Shown here: in pieces, positions 32,547-40,844 of the stretch
Layout: each line of letters begins with the position of its first letter
How positions within the stretch are numbered: position 1 is the first letter of the stretch
Program-made: the position numbers and the translations under genes
The notes under the pieces: model-generated
Databases searched by the model: none
What the model saw: the letters and a program-made list of their open reading frames with translations, nothing else
Told to the model about the DNA's origin: nothing
Source of the DNA: Nocardia australiensis
GTDB taxonomy: Bacteria > Actinomycetota > Actinomycetes > Mycobacteriales > Mycobacteriaceae
Direction of reading: 5' to 3'
DNA: 64,000 bases
Assembly: GCF_020733705.1 (NCBI RefSeq)
Contig: NZ_JAJFZM010000004.1
Location: 243,932-307,931, forward strand

Positions 32547-33077
32547 TCAGCCGAACAACCCCTCGACAAGGGCTCGGGTGTCGGGAACGAATGGCCAAGC
32601 GGGATCGGCAAGGTGGGAGGCGAGTTCAGCGTCGGTCCACCACCAACCATCGGCGATCTCTTCGGGTTGGTGCAGGATCGGGCCGTCGTAGCGCAGTTCG
32701 TATGCGAACAGATGGCAGCGCATCGGTGCGCCGAGCCATTCGCCTTCCCACGCGATGGTGCGCAGTAGGGGGAGGGTGGTGTCGGCGGGCAGGATGATGC
32801 CCAACTCCTCGCCGAGTTCACGCAATGCGGTCCGGTCCGGGGTTTCACCGGGCTCGGCCACGCCACCGACCAGACAATCGTGCATACCGGCGAACACCAT
32901 TTTGGTGTCGGTGCGGCGGTGGACGTAGACACGCGTCCCGTCGCCGGAGCGAACCAGCACACCTGCGCTGACATGCCAGGTTCCATTCCGATAGACGGTG
33001 GCTCGGTCGGCCGCACCGACCTGCAGGCCCGCTCGGTCGTAGACCGCGATCGTCTCCGCGCTCGGTTGAATTGACAC
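32547..33077 (-). CDS. NUDIX hydrolase
   Basis: A 176-residue NUDIX protein. The box is complete: GGVAEPGETPDRTALRELGEELGI fits GX5EX7REUXEEXGU. RVYVHRRTDTKMVFAGMHDCLVGG places it near the YfcD/IDI-like group that handles small diphosphates. GTG 33077 is the start, after GAAAGG; the open frame extends further upstream (to 33233) across the next gene's promoter and start and is not coding there. It is divergent from the DUF385 gene at 33130. Confidence 0.88.
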   Translation of the reverse strand: MSIQPSAETIAVYDRAGLQVGAADRATVYRNGTWHVSAGVLVRSGDGTRVYVHRRTDTKMVFAGMHDCLVGGVAEPGETPDRTALRELGEELGIILPADTTLPLLRTIAWEGEWLGAPMRCHLFAYELRYDGPILHQPEEIADGWWWTDAELASHLADPAWPFVPDTRALVEGLFG

Positions 33078-33129
33078 CTTTCGAGAGTAACGTGAGCAGC
33101 GCCCGCCACCTGGAGAGAGGACCGACCCG

Positions 33130-33507
33130 ATGGTGTTTCCGCGCGCATTGGCGAATTTCAATCGGCACGTCACCAATCCCGTCGCGAATCGGATCGCAGG
33201 CCGGGTCGCGCCGCTGGGGATCGTCGTGCACAAGGGCCGAAAGTCCGGTCGTGCCTACCGAACTCCGGTGTGGGTTTTCGAAAATGATGGCGTCTATCGG
33301 ATTTCGCTCACCTATGGTCATGACGTCGACTGGGTGAAGAATATCCGCGCGGCGGGAACGTTCGAGCTGGAGACAAGGGGTCGCACGGTCGAGCTTATCG
33401 ACCCTGTCGTGACGCATGACCCATCGGCGAACTGGGCGCCGATCGGTCTACGGCAGGTGCTGAAAGGCATTGCCGCCGCCGACTACCTGCAGGCCCGCGC
33501 CGCGTAA
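33130..33507 (+). CDS. Deazaflavin-dependent nitroreductase-family protein, DUF385 (short form)
   Basis: A 125-residue split-barrel protein of the same superfamily as the 30791 gene but a different branch: NPVANRIAGRVAPLGIVVHKGRKSGRAYRTPVWVF, then YGHDVDWVKNIRAAGTFELETRG. The DWVKNIRAAG stretch is the family signature near the F420 phosphates. It starts at ATG 33130 with GGAGAGAGG upstream. Its stop is 8 bp from the convergent yidC remnant. Confidence 0.85.
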   Translation: MVFPRALANFNRHVTNPVANRIAGRVAPLGIVVHKGRKSGRAYRTPVWVFENDGVYRISLTYGHDVDWVKNIRAAGTFELETRGRTVELIDPVVTHDPSANWAPIGLRQVLKGIAAADYLQARAA

Positions 33508-33515
33508 CGTTCCGC

Positions 33516-34050
33516 TCAGCGGCGCCGCCGATCAGGTTTCACGCCGGGTTTGGGTGCTGTACGTGCCCGCGCCTCGGCGGCCTCGGCAGCCGATTCGGCG
33601 TCGAGGCGCCGATAGACGAAATGCTGTTGCGCCAGCGTCCACGCGTTGTTCGACACCCAATACAACAGAATCGCCACCGGCAGTACCGCGCCGCCGACAA
33701 TAGCGCCCGCCGGAAACACCCAGAGCGACAAAGTGTTCAGCAGGGGAAGTTGCGTGGCGGTCGGGTCTTGTCGCGCGACAGCCGCGCGTGCCGTGAAATG
33801 TGTTGCGAGAGCGGCGATAAGCATGAGCGGAACCGCGATGATCGCCACCTGCAGGGCCAGTGTCCCGGTACTGGCGAGAGTCGCTGATAGGGGAGCGCCG
33901 AATAGATCGGCATGCATGAACGACTGCACGTCGGCCGCGCCGAAGAGCCAGTACCCAGGCCAGGCCGCTGGCGGGACCGAGCAGAGCGGCAAAAGCGGTA
34001 TGCCACAACCAGAGAATGGCCGAGACGGGGTAGTAGATGAAGTCGAGCAT
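33516..34050 (-). pseudogene. Second YidC/Oxa1 insertase gene, broken by an internal deletion
   Basis: Reading from 34050, the protein begins LDFIYYPVSAILWLWHTAFA and reaches ASGLAWVLA, the normal start of an actinobacterial YidC paralogue. It then jumps, in another frame, to PGYWLFGAADVQSFMHADLF and continues to the end in PKPGVKPDRRRR. The whole centre is missing: membrane helix 2, the conserved arginine and the cytoplasmic coiled loop. The two halves are joined out of frame near 33950. Later parts (HFTARAAVARQ, LSLWVFPAGAIVGG, LPVAILLYWVSNNAWTLAQQHFVY) are well preserved, so the loss is recent. The DUF6412 gene upstream is its usual neighbour. Confidence 0.85.
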
Positions 34051-34143
34051 GAGAGGCACCTGACTGCGATTCGTGCGTGCGCACGGTAGCGGGAATGGTC
34101 AGCCGAAACGCCGACGACACCCCGCCACTCGGGTGGGTAGCCG

Positions 34144-34443
34144 TCAGGCGGCGGCGGAACCGGGCGCTCGTGGGCGCGGGCGACCCGCGGTATCAGGATT
34201 ACTTTGGCGCAGAAACGAACCCCGTCGACGACGCTGTGCCGACGGTGGCGGACCCGATCGGGCAACAAGCAGCGGCAGTCGGGTCGTGCTCCGCAGCGAT
34301 ATCAGCGCGAAGACCACCGACGCCGCCATCGCACCGATCACGGCGAATGCGGCGGGCTCGTGTGCGGGTGCGGCGATCAGTGCCAGTGCGGGCAGCACGA
34401 ATGCGAAAACCGCAAACGTCGTGAGTTGCACCCGCGTGCACAT
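34144..34443 (-). CDS. DUF6412 small membrane protein, yidC neighbour
   Basis: A 99-residue protein with two hydrophobic segments (FAVFAFVLPALALIAA; AAFAVIGAMAASVVFALI) and the C-terminal RQSNPDTAGRPRPRAPG signature of DUF6412, a family found beside accessory yidC genes in actinobacteria. The start at 34443 is chosen from the membrane topology; the frame is open to 34491. It sits 94 bp upstream of the yidC pseudogene on the same strand. Function unknown; with its partner broken it may be on the way out. Confidence 0.7.
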   Translation of the reverse strand: MCTRVQLTTFAVFAFVLPALALIAAPAHEPAAFAVIGAMAASVVFALISLRSTTRLPLLVARSGPPPSAQRRRRGSFLRQSNPDTAGRPRPRAPGSAAA

Positions 34444-34522
34444 GCGTCGAGCGTACCTGCGGATGCGCCACCCCGGTGGATTCGCCCGCACCGGCCGTAG
34501 TCATTCGATCCGGTGAGGTCGG

Positions 34523-35353
34523 CTATCGGCCATCCCCGAGGTCCCAGCGCGAGGGGCAGCTGAGAGCCGATGGCGCCAGTCCGAAGGTGCGGCGGCAGGT
34601 GCGGGTGAACTGGGTGCAATCGGCAAACCCCGCGGCGATGGCGGCATCGGCGAGGTCGTCGCCGGAGCGGACTCTGGTGACGGCCATGTGCAGGCGCAGC
34701 CACAGTATGTAGGGACGTAACGGTATTCCGACCTGTTCGGTGAACAGGTGGGTCAGCCGAGAGCCCGAAACGCCGAGGCGGCGGGCGACGTCGGCGCCGC
34801 GGACCGGGCCGTCGCGAACCAATGCGGGCAGCATCCGCATCGCCTCGTTGACCACGGCGTGCTGACCGGTGGGTGCGCTGCCCTCCGTGTCGTGCTGGAG
34901 ATCGTGGACGACCTCAGCGACGGCCTCGGCGAGGCCGACGCTGGCGGGATCGGCGGGTAGGGAGTGGGTGCTGTCGGCCCAGCCATAGGCGTGTGCCCTG
35001 TGGTCGGCGGCAGCGCCCGCGGCGGTTTCCGGGTCGAGATATATCGCGGTGCCGCGCTCGGCGCCCGCGGCGATCCGGTGCGGTGCGTCGGCGGGCACGA
35101 TGACGTGCGTGCCGTGGTGCCGAATTCCGCTGGCATCCACCACGACTATCGGAGTCTGGGTGGCGACGATCTGGACCGCGTTGTGGGCGTGCAGTTCCGT
35201 CACCCCGATCGGCCCATAGAAGGCGAGGACGCCCGCCCGCAGCAATCCGGTCTTCGGCTCGCGGTCCGCAGTGGGTGGTCCGGAGGCGTGGTGCACGGAG
35301 GTCGGTGACGTCGTGGCAACGGACGTCGCGTCGGTAACCAGAGCCTTCATCAT
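34523..35353 (-). CDS. AraC-family transcriptional regulator
   Basis: A 276-residue regulator. The cupin-like N-terminal part (VTELHAHNAVQIVATQTPIVVVDASG, HVIVPADAPHRI) is followed by a C-terminal double HTH: VRGADVARRLGVSGSRLTHLFTEQVGIPLRPYILWLRLHMAV, then DLADAAIAAGFADCTQFTRTCRRTFGLAPSAL. Two adjacent ATG codons (35353, 35350) can start it. The genes downstream on the same strand are the DUF6412 and yidC remnants, and 3' of its coupling region there is no obvious target. Ligand unknown. Confidence 0.88.
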   Translation of the reverse strand: MMKALVTDATSVATTSPTSVHHASGPPTADREPKTGLLRAGVLAFYGPIGVTELHAHNAVQIVATQTPIVVVDASGIRHHGTHVIVPADAPHRIAAGAERGTAIYLDPETAAGAAADHRAHAYGWADSTHSLPADPASVGLAEAVAEVVHDLQHDTEGSAPTGQHAVVNEAMRMLPALVRDGPVRGADVARRLGVSGSRLTHLFTEQVGIPLRPYILWLRLHMAVTRVRSGDDLADAAIAAGFADCTQFTRTCRRTFGLAPSALSCPSRWDLGDGR

Positions 35354-35687
35354 CAGATGCTCCCGGCGGAAAGCGAATCCTGGTTCGGATCCCTCGCCGA
35401 GACTATCCCGGTGCGGCGGCGATTGTCAGAGTATCGGCGACCTGACCCAGAACTCGATCGTGTTTGCCACGACCACATTCCGGTTGCCGACAGCGATCAC
35501 TGGACCGGCACCGGTGCCAAAGGAAACGGGGGAGCGCCGGGGGACCGGGGCGCGATATTCCGCACCCTCCCCGGCCGCAACCCCACCCCCGGCCGCATCC
35601 AGGAACGCGGCCTCGGGGTTCCACTCGATCGCGATCCGCCGCTCGGCGAACTGCTTACTCGTCAGGGGGATCGGTCGCGCAGCCCGG
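35354..35687. other. Gap without a supportable gene
   Basis: About 330 bp between the AraC gene start and the DUF418 gene stop. Open frames exist on the plus strand (for example 35357-35779), but they run antisense into the DUF418 gene and their products look like no known protein. It may contain gene debris; I see no hairpin or repeat worth naming. Confidence 0.5.
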
Positions 35688-36902
35688 CTAGCTCAGCGCT
35701 CGATAGCTCACGTGCCACAGCCATTCGACCGGCCCGCGTTCGAAGCGGCGCAGCCATAGGTGAGCGAAGGCGGCGATGATCAACGCGACCAGCAGATAGA
35801 TGCCGACGGTGAATGGGACTCTGGCATCGGGGGAGACCCGGGCCGCTAGCCCGAAACCCCAGCCGTAGCACAGGATCGAGGCGACCAGGTTCTGCAGGAT
35901 GTAGCAGCTGAGCGCCGTGCGGCCGACCTCGGCGCAGCGGCGGCCGAAGAATCCGACATGCGGGTGGCGCAGGTAGAACTCGGCGACCAGGGCGAGGATG
36001 GCGAAGGAGACGAATGGGGCGGTGCCGTAGCGGGTGAAGATCAGCATCTCGCCGCCGCCGAATACGCCGACAATCAGGTCGATCGGCGCTGCGAGGCAGA
36101 AGCCTGCGATCATGAGGCGCTTGCGGATTCGCGCGCCCTCTGGCCGGAACACTCCCACGCGCAACAGGTGCGCACCAGCGAGGAACAGCGCGATGGACAT
36201 GGGGAACACGAAGAGCGGCTCGAGCCGGAATATACCGGCGTTCTGTACGCGGAAGACGACGAGATCCCAAAAGGTCCCATCCGCATAAGGATTCGGATCC
36301 AGTGGTTTCGGTGGAGCCGAATCCTGCTGGGGTGCAAGAGTGATCGCGAGTGCGATGAGAGTCAGCATCACCACGTGGATGCATGCCGCAACCCGCAGCC
36401 AACGGCGTTGCGAGCGTTCGCTTGTCGCCAGCACGAACGCGACAACCAACCCGGTGACCGCATATCCCATCAGGACGTCGAACTCGGCGACGAACAGAAA
36501 ATTCAGCAGGCCGTCCAGAAACAGCAAGCCCGCCCGCCACGGATAGCTGCCGGGCCAGCGCCTGCCCGCGCGTGTCGCGGACCCCTGTTGGATGGCAAGG
36601 CCGATGCCGAACATGATGGTGAGCAGCCCGAGGAACTTACCCTGCGCGACCTGCTGCAACACCCGCTCGGCCCACATCCATCCGGTGGCCCGCTCGTTCA
36701 ATTCGTTCAGATAGCCGATCATGCCCTGCGTGTTGGTCAGGATCCAGATATTGGTGCCGAGCGTGCCGAGAATCGCGATGCCGCGCAACACATCCAGTGC
36801 CACGAGGCGTGTGGGGCGTGCCGAGCCGGGATCCGGCGCATCCTCCGGCTTGTGGTGGTGCCCCGCGGCGTCCGGTAGGGAACCGGCGATCGAATCGGTC
36901 AT
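35688..36902 (-). CDS. DUF418-family membrane protein
   Basis: A 404-residue polytopic membrane protein of the DUF418 family: RLVALDVLRGIAILGTLGTNIW at the first helix, FGIGLAIQQG, and the C-terminal domain with ALSCYILQNLVASILCYGWG. The family resembles acyltransferase-3 proteins in topology and may act on lipids or cell-envelope sugars, but no member is characterised well enough to assign a reaction. ATG 36902 starts it; the frame reaches 36995 without homology. It is divergent from dop. Confidence 0.85.
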   Translation of the reverse strand: MTDSIAGSLPDAAGHHHKPEDAPDPGSARPTRLVALDVLRGIAILGTLGTNIWILTNTQGMIGYLNELNERATGWMWAERVLQQVAQGKFLGLLTIMFGIGLAIQQGSATRAGRRWPGSYPWRAGLLFLDGLLNFLFVAEFDVLMGYAVTGLVVAFVLATSERSQRRWLRVAACIHVVMLTLIALAITLAPQQDSAPPKPLDPNPYADGTFWDLVVFRVQNAGIFRLEPLFVFPMSIALFLAGAHLLRVGVFRPEGARIRKRLMIAGFCLAAPIDLIVGVFGGGEMLIFTRYGTAPFVSFAILALVAEFYLRHPHVGFFGRRCAEVGRTALSCYILQNLVASILCYGWGFGLAARVSPDARVPFTVGIYLLVALIIAAFAHLWLRRFERGPVEWLWHVSYRALS

Positions 36903-37092
36903 GTTCCGAATATCCTGTTTGCGCCGATCGGCCCGGATCCTTCGGAAGTACCACCGTCGGTATGACATCGAGGTCAATCCCGTCGCCGAGGCCACTGGTC
37001 GCGATCCGGTCGGGGCGTCCGCCGGTGTCTTCGCCGGGCCCGGCGCGGCCCATCGACGGACCGAGCCCGGCCGCGCCCGTTACGCTCGTCAT

Positions 37093-38592
37093 ATGCAGCG
37101 CATCATCGGTATCGAGGTCGAATACGGCATCTCCACCCCCGCCGAGCCGTCCGCCAACCCGATCCTCACCTCCACCCAGGCGGTTCTCGCCTACGCGGCG
37201 GCGGAGGGTGTGCCGCGCGCCAAGCGCACCCGATGGGACTACGAGGTGGAATCGCCGCTGCGCGACGCCCGCGGATTCGATCTGAGCCGGATGAACGGTC
37301 CCGCCCCGGTAATCGACGCCGACGAGGTGGGCGCGGCGAACATGATCCTGACCAACGGCGCCCGGCTATATGTCGATCACGCGCACCCGGAATATTCCGC
37401 GCCCGAGGTGGTCGATCCGTTGGACGCGGTGATTTGGGACAAGGCGGGCGAGCGCGTGATGGAGGCGGCCGCACGGCACGCGTCCAGCGTGCCCGGCGCA
37501 CCGCGCTTGCAGCTCTACAAAAACAATGTCGACGGCAAGGGCGCTTCCTACGGCACCCATGAGAACTACCTCATGAATCGCGACACCCCGTTCAACCAGA
37601 TCATCGTCGGCCTCACCCCGTTCTTTGTATCGCGCCAGGTCATCACCGGTTCTGGTCGTGTCGGCATTGGGCAATCCGGCGATCACACCGGATTCCAGCT
37701 GTCCCAGCGGGCCGACTACATCGAGGTCGAGGTCGGTCTGGAGACCACGCTCAAGCGCGGCATCATCAACACCCGCGACGAACCACACGCCGACGCCGAC
37801 AAGTACCGCAGGCTGCACGTCATCATCGGCGACGCCAACCTGGCCGAAATGTCCACCTACCTCAAGGTCGGCACCGCCGCACTGGTCCTGGATCTGATCG
37901 AGGCCGGCGAGGACCTTTCGGATCTGCAGCTGGCCCGTCCGGTGACCGCGGTACACCAGATCTCCCACGACCCCACGCTGCGTGCCACCGTCGCCCTCGC
38001 AGACGGCCGCGAGCTGACCGGCCTTGCGCTGCAGCGCATCTATCTCGACCGGGTGGCGAAGTTCGTTGCCCGCGAGGCCAACGATGATCCCCGCGTGCAG
38101 GACATCCTGGAGAACTGGGCGATGGTCCTCGACCTGCTCGAGCGTGACCCGATGGAATGCGCCAACCTGCTCGACTGGCCGGCCAAGCTGCGCCTGCTCG
38201 AAGGTATGCGCAGCCGTGAGGGCCTGGGCTGGGCGGCCCCCAAACTGCATCTGATGGACCTGCAGTACTCCGATGTCCGGTTGGACAAGGGGCTCTACAA
38301 CCGGTTGGTCGCGCGCGGTTCGATGAAACGCCTCGTCACCGAGCAGCAGGTCCTCGCCGCGATGACCAACCCGCCGACCGACACCCGCGCCTACTTCCGC
38401 GGCGAATGCCTGCGCCGTTTCGGCGGGGATATCGCCGCCGCGAGCTGGGATTCGGTGATTTTCGACCTGGGAGGCGACTCCCTGGTCCGGATCCCGACCC
38501 TGGAGCCGCGCCGCGGCACCAAGGCCCACGTCGGTCAGCTGCTCGACGGCGTCGGCACCGCCGCCGAGCTGGTCGAACAGCTCACCACCTAA
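37093..38592 (+). CDS. dop: Deamidase/depupylase of Pup
   Basis: A 499-residue Dop. It converts the C-terminal Gln of Pup to Glu so that Pup can be ligated, and also removes Pup from substrates. The carboxylate-amine ligase-like fold shows IIGIEVEYGIST at the start (metal/ATP glutamate), RTRWDYEVESPLRDARGFDL containing the flexible Dop loop absent from PafA, INTRDEPHADADKYRRLHVIIGDANLAE and SWDSVIFDLG. ATG 37093 directly begins the conserved block. The homologous ligase pafA is 2 kb downstream. The order dop-pup-prcB-prcA is the standard one. Confidence 0.97.
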   Translation: MQRIIGIEVEYGISTPAEPSANPILTSTQAVLAYAAAEGVPRAKRTRWDYEVESPLRDARGFDLSRMNGPAPVIDADEVGAANMILTNGARLYVDHAHPEYSAPEVVDPLDAVIWDKAGERVMEAAARHASSVPGAPRLQLYKNNVDGKGASYGTHENYLMNRDTPFNQIIVGLTPFFVSRQVITGSGRVGIGQSGDHTGFQLSQRADYIEVEVGLETTLKRGIINTRDEPHADADKYRRLHVIIGDANLAEMSTYLKVGTAALVLDLIEAGEDLSDLQLARPVTAVHQISHDPTLRATVALADGRELTGLALQRIYLDRVAKFVAREANDDPRVQDILENWAMVLDLLERDPMECANLLDWPAKLRLLEGMRSREGLGWAAPKLHLMDLQYSDVRLDKGLYNRLVARGSMKRLVTEQQVLAAMTNPPTDTRAYFRGECLRRFGGDIAAASWDSVIFDLGGDSLVRIPTLEPRRGTKAHVGQLLDGVGTAAELVEQLTT

Positions 38593-38749
38593 AGATTTGG
38601 CGCCATCACGCGATCAACACAGTGTCGAAGGCGCCGCAAAATCGGCACACCTGGGTAGTGTTGAAGGACGGGCACGGACATTGCTCATGATCGGGGTCGT
38701 GCTCAGTACAGAGCTTCGGTCATGGTGAGGACAGAGGAGGTCGGCTGCT

Positions 38750-38944
38750 ATGGCACAAGAGCAGACCAAGCGCGCCGGGGGCGGCGACGAGGATGAGGGT
38801 CCCGACGGCGTTGACGCCGCCGGACAGGAGCGCCGCGAAAAGCTGGCGGAGGAAACCGACGACCTGCTCGACGAGATCGATGATGTGCTCGAGGAGAACG
38901 CGGAGGACTTTGTTCGTGCGTATGTGCAGAAGGGCGGCCAGTGA
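38750..38944 (+). CDS. pup: Prokaryotic ubiquitin-like protein Pup
   Basis: A 64-residue, acidic, mostly disordered protein ending in GGQ, so it needs Dop to deamidate the last Gln before PafA can attach it to lysines. The central helix that zips onto the Mpa coiled coil is visible (EKLAEETDDLLDEIDDVLEEN), followed by DFVRAYVQKGGQ. ATG 38750 follows GAGGAGG. Its TGA overlaps the GTG of prcB, so Pup and the protease core are made from one message. Confidence 0.98.
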   Translation: MAQEQTKRAGGGDEDEGPDGVDAAGQERREKLAEETDDLLDEIDDVLEENAEDFVRAYVQKGGQ

Positions 38945-39792
38945 CAGCAGGTGACCCCTTGCGTCTCCACCCGGGGTACGCCCTCTCGTCGTTTTCCGAA
39001 CACCTCCGTATGCATGCTCCGGAACTGTTGCCCGGCAATAATTTCGGCGCGATCGACGGTGCCACCGGTAGTTCCGGTGGCACCGCCGCGCAAGATCTGG
39101 CTCCGCATGGAACCACCATCGTCGCGGTGTCGTTTCGCGGGGGCGTGCTGATCGCGGGTGACCGGCGTGCCACGCAGGGAAACCTGTTGGCCAGCAGGGA
39201 TATGGAGAAGGTGTACATCACCGACACCTATTCCGCGGCGGGTATCGCGGGCACCGCGGGAATGGCGGTCGAGATGGTGCGGCTGTTCGCGGTGGAGCTC
39301 GAGTACTACGAGAAGATCGAGGGCGTATCGCTGACCTTCGACGGTAAGGCCAACAAACTCTCGAAGATGGTGCGCGACAACCTGCCCGCCGCATTGCAGG
39401 GTTTGGCGGTGGTACCGGTGCTGGTCGGCTACGACGAGCACACCACCGACCCCGATCGGGCAGGCCGGATAATTTCCTACGACGTGGTCGGCGGTCGCAG
39501 CGAAGAGCGATTCGGTTATGCCGCAGTCGGTTCCGGTTCGATGTTCGCCAAGTCGTCGTTGAAGAAGTTGTACAGCAAGGGAATCGATCAGGATCGCGCG
39601 TTGAGCATCGCGATCGAGTCGCTGCTGGACGCCGCCGATGACGACACCGCGACCGGTGGTCCGGACCTGGTGCGTGGCATTTATCCGACGGCGATCGTGA
39701 TCGACGAGGAGGGCGCCGTAGAGGTTGCGGACCCTCGGCTCGAGGAGATCGCGCGCGCAATCGTCGCCGAGCGTGAGGAGCGAGAGGCGTGA
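38941..39792 (+). CDS. prcB: 20S proteasome beta subunit (catalytic)
   Basis: A 283-residue precursor starting at GTG 38941. A 57-residue propeptide ends at HG, and autocatalytic cleavage exposes Thr58 (TTIVAVSFRGG) as the nucleophile. GVLIAGDRRATQGNLLASRDMEKVY provides the supporting Asp and Lys region. Two stacked seven-subunit beta rings form the chamber, capped by PrcA rings and served by Mpa. Its gap to prcA is 82 bp, longer than the usual overlap, with GGGAG before the prcA start. Confidence 0.97.
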   Translation: MTAGDPLRLHPGYALSSFSEHLRMHAPELLPGNNFGAIDGATGSSGGTAAQDLAPHGTTIVAVSFRGGVLIAGDRRATQGNLLASRDMEKVYITDTYSAAGIAGTAGMAVEMVRLFAVELEYYEKIEGVSLTFDGKANKLSKMVRDNLPAALQGLAVVPVLVGYDEHTTDPDRAGRIISYDVVGGRSEERFGYAAVGSGSMFAKSSLKKLYSKGIDQDRALSIAIESLLDAADDDTATGGPDLVRGIYPTAIVIDEEGAVEVADPRLEEIARAIVAEREEREA

Positions 39793-39874
39793 TGGGTGAT
39801 AGTCGCGCGGCGGCCATGGCGCCGTCGGGGCGCGGGAACTCCCGCGGGGGTCTGCGAGAAGGGAGTGCGCGAGC

Positions 39875-40660
39875 ATGACGCTGCCGTATTACGCATCGGC
39901 CGAGCAGATTATGCGCGACAAGACCGAGCTTGCGCGCAAGGGTATCGCTCGGGGTCGTAGCGTCATCGTCTTGGTGTACGACAAGGGTGTGCTGTTCGTC
40001 GCGGAGAATCCGTCCGCGACCCTGCACAAGGTGAGTGAGCTTTACGATCGCATCGGTTTCGCGGCGGTCGGTAAGTACAACGAGTTCGAGAATCTGCGTC
40101 GCGGCGGGATTTTGCAGGCAGATCTGCGTGGTTATCAGTACGACCGTCGTGACGTGACGGGCCGTGCACTGGCCAACGCCTACGCGCAGAGCCTCGGCTC
40201 GATCTTCACCGATCAGCTCAAGCCATACGAGGTGGAGATCTGTGTGGCCGAGGTGGGCTACCCGGAGCAGACGCCGACCTCGGTGCTCTATCGGGTGACC
40301 TTCGACGGGTCCATCGTCGACGAGCGTGAGTACGTGGTCATGGGTGGCACGACGGAGCCGATCGTCACCGCCCTGAAGGCGTCCTACCAGCCCGGGCTCG
40401 ACCTTTCCGCCGCCATCGGTATCGCGGTGGAGGCACTGACGGCCGGGGTGTCAGAAGGCACCGACAAGGACAAGCGCGTGCTCGGGGTGTCCTTACTGGA
40501 GGTAGCGACACTCGAGCAGGCGCGTCCGCGCCGAGCGTTCCGGCGGGTTACGCCCACTGTCCTGGAAGGGTTGCTGGCCGGCGGCAAGTCGGGGAACAAA
40601 AGCAAGTCCGCCGCGGCCACCGCGGCGGCGGCATCGGAAGACGCGCCGAAGTCGGAGTAG
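39875..40660 (+). CDS. prcA: 20S proteasome alpha subunit
   Basis: A 261-residue alpha subunit. The N-terminal gate segment MTLPYYASAEQIMRDKTELARKGIARGRS closes the pore until the Mpa GQYL tail docks; VGKYNEFENLRRGGILQADLRGYQYDRRDVTG is the conserved outer-ring part. The C terminus (KSGNKSKSAAATAAAASEDAPKSE) is a low-complexity tail. ATG 39875 is unambiguous. A strong hairpin follows the gene. Confidence 0.97.
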   Translation: MTLPYYASAEQIMRDKTELARKGIARGRSVIVLVYDKGVLFVAENPSATLHKVSELYDRIGFAAVGKYNEFENLRRGGILQADLRGYQYDRRDVTGRALANAYAQSLGSIFTDQLKPYEVEICVAEVGYPEQTPTSVLYRVTFDGSIVDEREYVVMGGTTEPIVTALKASYQPGLDLSAAIGIAVEALTAGVSEGTDKDKRVLGVSLLEVATLEQARPRRAFRRVTPTVLEGLLAGGKSGNKSKSAAATAAAASEDAPKSE

Positions 40661-40682
40661 CTTTCGTCGTGAAAGTAAGCCG

Positions 40683-40722
40683 AGGCCCCCGGGGCTGCGT
40701 TCCACGCAGCGGCGGGGGCCTT
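40683..40722 (+). terminator. Hairpin terminator after prcA
   Basis: AGGCCCCC... and ...GGGGGCC pair outside, and CTGCGT pairs with ACGCAG around a TCC loop, giving a long GC-rich stem with a small internal mismatch, 23 bp after the prcA stop. Confidence 0.75.
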
Positions 40723-40844
40723 CGGCGTGGGCCAGGCTTTTCGGCCGATGGCTTCGGCGGGGGTCGAAATCGTTGCGAAGACGTATGCATCCGGGTTGTC
40801 CGCAGCCCCACGCGAGTGCATGACATGGCTGTAATGTCGATAGT

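Noticed and set aside
35357..35779. Plus-strand frame in the AraC-DUF418 gap
   Set aside because: Product looks like no protein and it continues antisense into the DUF418 gene.
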